64,000 bases of DNA, taken from assembly GCF_933775445.1 (NCBI RefSeq), contig NC_065873.1:16616001-16680000 (forward strand), in the 5' to 3' direction. The first letter of the stretch is position 1; every line of letters starts with the position of its first letter. Positions 59,781 through 64,000 of this stretch are shown here, piece after piece. The notes beneath the pieces are model-generated. The model saw nothing but the letters and a program-made list of their open reading frames with translations, was not told the origin of the DNA and made no database searches. The DNA is from Argentina anserina (Eukaryota > Streptophyta > Magnoliopsida > Rosales > Rosaceae). The translations under genes were made by a program, and so were the position numbers.

Positions 59781-60986
59781 ATATGTAGACACCTTTTTAG
59801 CATCTTGTATCATGTCTAGCTACATGACATATCTACAACTATGCATGCAGTTTCCCAGTCTTCCAAGACTCCCAAGTCTCCCCAACCCAACCACTACCCG
59901 ACCAGCCATGATTGCATTACACAACGTAGAGTTTGATCTGGTTTTCCTCAAAGGGGAAGAGTAATTGGCTTCCTAGTTCCTATCCTCTTTCTCACCAGTT
60001 CTCAATTCTGAATTCTCACCTACTGCATGTCCTTGACGGATAGGAGGGCAAACATGCTCTATAATGATATGGAAGGGCTAGGGCCCGTAGTTAGGTGTGC
60101 CTCCACATATATATAAATAATATAATCCATGGCGCTCCCATCTATAATTTTTTTCTTTTAGTTTCATTTTGATCATCATATATCTCTTCCTGGTCAGATG
60201 TATAACCAATATGCCTCACTTGTTCCTTCTCTATGTTAGAACTTAGAAACTGTGATAGAACTGTGCACAAGGATGGACCGAACGCAATCAAAGGGGAGAC
60301 GGGTGACTTCTGAATGTGTTTGCCAGATTAGGTTATGATATTTGGTTAATTAAGTGGCTTGATTAAGTATAAGATACTGCTTAAGTAAGCCAGGAGAGGA
60401 GTTCGATCTCGTCTTCCGTGAACTTCATAACATACTTGTGGGTATGGTACCAATTTTGCTAGTTTGGAGTCGCTTCTTTACAATTCGGAAGGAGATGAGC
60501 AAACCCATGTGCAGTTGTGTGCAATCAAGATGAAAGTCATGGCTCCATGAATATGATTGTTTGCCAACCTCAGTTATTAAGTTGATATTTGACTTATCAA
60601 GTTATTTAAGTCATTCATCTTAATTCCAATGAATAGTAACCTTCTTAAGTGCAATGTTCAAAATCATATTCCTGGTTAAGGAAACCAAACGAACAGGATA
60701 ACACAAACAGTGGTGGAGGAAGAAAACAAAACTGGATATGTAAAAGAGGAAGTCAGCAATGAACTAGAAAAGGAAAGGGAAATATTATAGTATCTGCACC
60801 GTATCTCACAACTGTCAGAGGGATTCGATTCAGAAGCCAAAAACGTGAGAATAAATGCCCAAAAACACCTCCTATGCCCCAACCCAGCATAGCCCTTACA
60901 TAACCTAATGCACCCAAATATAGTACTAGTATTAACATGAACCCTGCAGAAAGCAAAAGATGTGGTGGCCCTTTCTGCCACTGAAA
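59781..60986. other. Intergenic region, 3' flank of the MazG gene
   Basis: No gene is supported. The right end should contain the 3' UTR of the minus-strand MazG-type gene. The open frame at 60676-60990 overlaps that gene's 3' end in another frame and is not a separate gene. Confidence 0.5.
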
Positions 60987-61966
60987 TCAACCGATGATCT
61001 CCTCTGGGTGATTATTACCATTGCTGGTGTTAATGGTGGTGGTTGTGTTGAGGCTGTTGGAACCATTGGTCTGGTTCTGTTTCTGTGAAACTGGGTACTT
61101 GATGGCATTGAGTTCAACTTTGCGCAGAGCAGCTTTGCCAAGATCAACACCACAAATGTCAGAGAGCCTGACAAGGTAGAGAAGAACATCAGAGAGCTCT
61201 TCACCCAGGTGTTGCTTTTCCTTTTCTTCCCAACCAGGAAGACCCTTTGGAACCTCTCCTTTCCATTGAAATATCTCAGAGAGCTCCCCCACCTCACCCA
61301 CCTGAGATTTCACAGAAAAGACCAAACCCTTGACATCAAAACCCATCATCCAAAGGAAGACACAGAACAAAGCTTTTGTCTTGGAAGATTTTTCCATGAC
61401 AAAGATCAGAAAAGGAAGATCTGATTGCACTGAAGTCAATTTTGACTCCCTGGTGAAAAAGTTAAAATCTTCAACTGTTTAAGCTATGAAATGGTGAAAT
61501 GGAATTTAAATACCAACTTCGAACGCAGGGAGCGCATGCAATAGAATAAATCAAAGCCAACACACCATAATTTGTTTATAGAGTTGTGCAGTCTATGTGT
61601 TTGGTCAAATCTTCAAAACTCCAAGAAGAAAGCGAAAGCAGAATAAGATGAATAAACAAAGAGAAACCCAGCTTATATTTAGATCCTCCCCATATCATGG
61701 ATCACAAGATCAAACCAAACAACTGATCACGAGCATTAATTTAACAAACCAAACCATCAAACACGTTCTGGGCACAACAAGAATGACACGAAACAAAAAC
61801 AAAGACTTAAAAGCTTTCATGGGTTTGGGAGAGGTGCACAAACCAGAGCCAAGAGCAAGTTTCTGGGGCTGTGGAACTGGTCCCAGTTCCTCTCTTTAGC
61901 AAAATCCGCCATCTTCTTCTTAAGCAAGTCAAGCGTGACGCTTTCGGCTTCTGAAAACCCAGTCAT
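60987..61966 (-). CDS. MazG-type nucleotide pyrophosphohydrolase (dCTP pyrophosphatase 1-like)
   Basis: Two exons, 61966-61844 and 61301-60987 (GT-AG, phase 0), give 145 residues. The protein starts MTGFSEAESVTLDLLKKKMA, then ERNWDQFHSPRNLLLAL; exon 2 opens VGEVGELSEIFQWKGEV. The metal-binding pattern of all-alpha NTP pyrophosphatases is complete: E-x-x-E in GELSEIFQW, and E-E-L-S-D in HLGEELSDVLLYLVRLSD. Family members hydrolyse dCTP and modified dCTPs to monophosphate plus pyrophosphate, cleaning the nucleotide pool. The length fits the plant type. The tail after KYPVSQ is Asn/Thr-rich and ends EEIIG. Reading the intron through to upstream ATG codons would give a longer but wrong N-terminus. 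Confidence 0.93.
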
Positions 61967-62818
61967 ATCTCTCTCTCAAAGTCTCAAACACAAAAACAAA
62001 CAGAGAGAAAAGGAGGAAGACTGAGAAAATAAATAAGGGACTTTTGAAGAGGATAAGAAGGAGAGGAGTGTTAGCTAGAGACACAAAGCTTTAAACCCGA
62101 AACAGGCTCCTCTCTCTCTCTGTCTCTGTGAAGCGCAATTACTCGATGGGTCAGGGACTCTCAGCTCTGGGGATTTAAATAAAACTTGGGACTCTCCGTG
62201 GGGGAAAATAAAAGCTTCCAAATCTCTAAAAAGAAAAAATCATCTATTTTATAATAAAATTAAATACAAATCTATATAATTAAATAAAAATTAAATTAAC
62301 ATTTATAATGCCATTAAACGTTCATTTTTTGGATTATTTTTTTGGATAGACAGTGAGTTTAAAAAAAAATGTAGAGATTGTTTTCAAATATAAATTTTTT
62401 GAAAATTCCACAAATTTAGAAATTTTATTTCTCTTTCTTTCTATTTTCTCTATGGGAGCTTCTATACATACCTCATACATCTTTTCCCAAGTTCATTTTA
62501 ACTTTTTCAACACATGTGAAATTACAAAAAAAAAACATATAATAGGAAAAAAAACAAGAGAATTATCAACCTGCCTATTTTAAAATAGTAAATATAATTT
62601 TTCCATTTTCGTCAATCAATTATTTATGTATTTATTTCAAGAAAACCTCAATTTGGAATAATTAATTAAATAATATGATTTTAATTACTTTTATTTTTAT
62701 TTTTTTAAAAAAATAATAAATAACATTATTAATCTTCATGTATCAATTGAAAAGTTACATAGAATTTTTTATAAACGTCGATTAGGACCGGAAAGAAAAA
62801 ATTGTTCAATAGATTTTA
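61967..62818. other. Promoter side of the MazG gene and AT-rich spacer
   Basis: The first ~200 bases hold the CT-rich leader and a likely TATA element (minus-strand tttatttaaatc at about 62174-62185). From 62220 to 62760 the DNA is extremely AT-rich with T and A runs and no coding signal. Confidence 0.5.
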
Positions 62819-63036
62819 TGTTCCGAGAGAATTACTATTCTACCCTTGTGTGTCTCTTAACCTTATTAGGTTTCCTGTTAGAGATAGATTCGCATCTCTA
62901 TAATAGATTATGACTATGAATCCTACGAGATTGTGGTTATGTAATGTCTATATATAGACCCCATTATCAATCAATAAATGGTTACGTTCTGTTCCATTAC
63001 GTCGTTATTATTCTCGTTTCGTTCCTCTTCCAACAC
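62819..63036 (+). mobile_element. Probable 5' LTR of a copia-type element
   Basis: A 218-bp block starts tgttccgagag and ends ctcttccaaca. It contains a TATA box (tctatatatagacc, about 62949) and a downstream caatcaataaatgg element. It is directly followed by cgttatcatgcac, close to the 'acacgttatcagcac' primer-binding sequence of many plant copia elements. The size and layout fit a short copia LTR. The 3' LTR lies outside the window, so the pair and the target duplication cannot be tested. Confidence 0.6.
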
Positions 63037-64000
63037 GTTATCATGCACTTTGTTCTAAAGTGTCTGAGCGACAAGTGCACCACTAAAAAAAATTAACCCT
63101 AGCCCATAGATCTTGTCCCCCGGTGACTTATTTTCCTTGTATCGCCGGAAAATTAGATCATCCGCCGACAAATTGTTGTCGGAAAAGAAAGAAAAAGAAA
63201 CAACATAAATCGTTTCTGCTCTGGGCACCCATACAATTGCTATGGGCACTCATCCTCTTCTTTCGCATCTGGTTTTGGTAGCACAACGCCGCAACAGCCT
63301 CCTTGGCTGCTCGCCCAACGTCGTCTTGTCGTCGTCGAGGGACCACAGACCAGCGTCGTCGTGCGCCCTCTGCCCAGAATCCGTACGTCCTCCGCCCTGG
63401 ACTAGTGTCACCGCATGGCGGGTTTCCCGATCCGCAATCACGACTTTCTTCACGTCCCAACAACGACGCCTATTCTGGGTCGTCGACAACCCAGGTAGCA
63501 TCACATCGCCGACGCCTTGAGCTTCCGACAACGATGTCTTTCTCCATTCGGTGACCCAGGACTGTATCTCCAAACTGGCATCGACCCAGATTTGTAGAGT
63601 TCGACCCGTCTGACCCGATCTCAATCCTAACCCAACCCGTCTCGGATTTGGGCCTATGGCCTGACGAGCCCGACAACCCTTTGGGCCTTTAAACTATTTT
63701 TTTCCTTTTCTTTTCCTATTGATTTATTACATCGTTTATTTGCATGGTTTAGTTTTCTAATTATGTTTCACGTGCTTGCATAGGAAAAGTGATCACTCGT
63801 CGTACTATGGTGTTGACATTCATGCCGAGATGGACGATACTTTTATCATCTACATGCGATTTCGATCGTATCCTCGCAAGATATTTATGTCATCGGGCGA
63901 AGATCGAAAAGGAATTCATCAAGTAGCTTTCTGTATGATGATCGAATTACAGAGAAATTTAATTATATGCGGTCTATTTGGCCGACCAACAAGTATGTTT
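63037..64000 (+). other. Interior start of the copia-type element (truncated by window end)
   Basis: The ~960 bases after the LTR contain GC-rich sequence at about 63240-63670, with open frames on both strands that overlap and match nothing I know. No gag signature appears before the window ends. It reads as an untranslated leader or a degenerate element, so no protein is called. Confidence 0.4.

Noticed and set aside
63242..63676. Overlapping 83-124 codon frames on both strands near the window end
   Set aside because: They overlap each other in a GC-rich patch, match no family and lie in the leader region of a probable retroelement.

Overview
The window is plant nuclear DNA, from a eudicot. 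The evidence is spliced genes with GT-AG introns, AT-rich intergenic DNA, TATA boxes 60-140 bases upstream of starts, and plant-specific families: DIR1-like lipid transfer proteins, a RIN4/NOI-type AvrRpt2-cleavage protein and a plant-type augmin subunit 3. Very dense, nested transposons surround the genes. The style of the repeats suggests Rosaceae, but that is an inference and no marker here proves it.

Layout. 1-6.2 kb: last exon of a VOC/glyoxalase-fold gene (+), a 1.08-kb foldback MULE with 9-bp target duplication, and two tandem DIR1-like genes (-) with a small CACTA MITE between them. 6.2-12.2 kb: sparse DNA, then a four-exon RIN4-type gene (+). 12.2-15.8 kb: a hAT-like element with 8-bp target duplication that carries nearly six copies of a 505-bp satellite. 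17.1-22.2 kb: six head-to-tail ~832-bp LTR-like units joined by CATTAATG, with one 5-bp target duplication around the whole array. 22.5-23.8 kb: an intronless membrane RING-H2 gene flanked by a 19-bp inverted repeat. 24.5-30.2 kb: AUG3, 17 exons, apparently intact. 31.4-34.9 kb (-): a five-exon conserved gene of unknown function. It is head-to-head with an HMCES/SRAP gene (35.2-37.8 kb, +) that carries a frameshift and altered conserved residues.

40.3-49.3 kb holds an F-box/WD40 gene (-, At3g52030 type) broken twice: by an in-frame stop and by a 7.6-kb Tekay/Del-type Ty3 retrotransposon inserted in its coding sequence, which carries the last ~58 codons to the far side. 49.8-56.8 kb is a decayed Tork/Tnt1-type Ty1/copia element (-). 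Its 5' LTR is itself split by a 1.74-kb solo LTR. 58.0-59.8 kb: a 406-bp hAT MITE and a second long-TIR foldback element. 61-62 kb: a two-exon MazG/dCTP-pyrophosphatase gene (-). From 62.8 kb the 5' end of another copia-like element runs off the window.

The genes do not form a pathway; each is a separate housekeeping or defence gene. The most unusual object is the LTR-only array at 17,161-22,173. Its junctions look like two unprocessed retroviral-type cDNA ends joined together, while its outer ends look integrase-processed.
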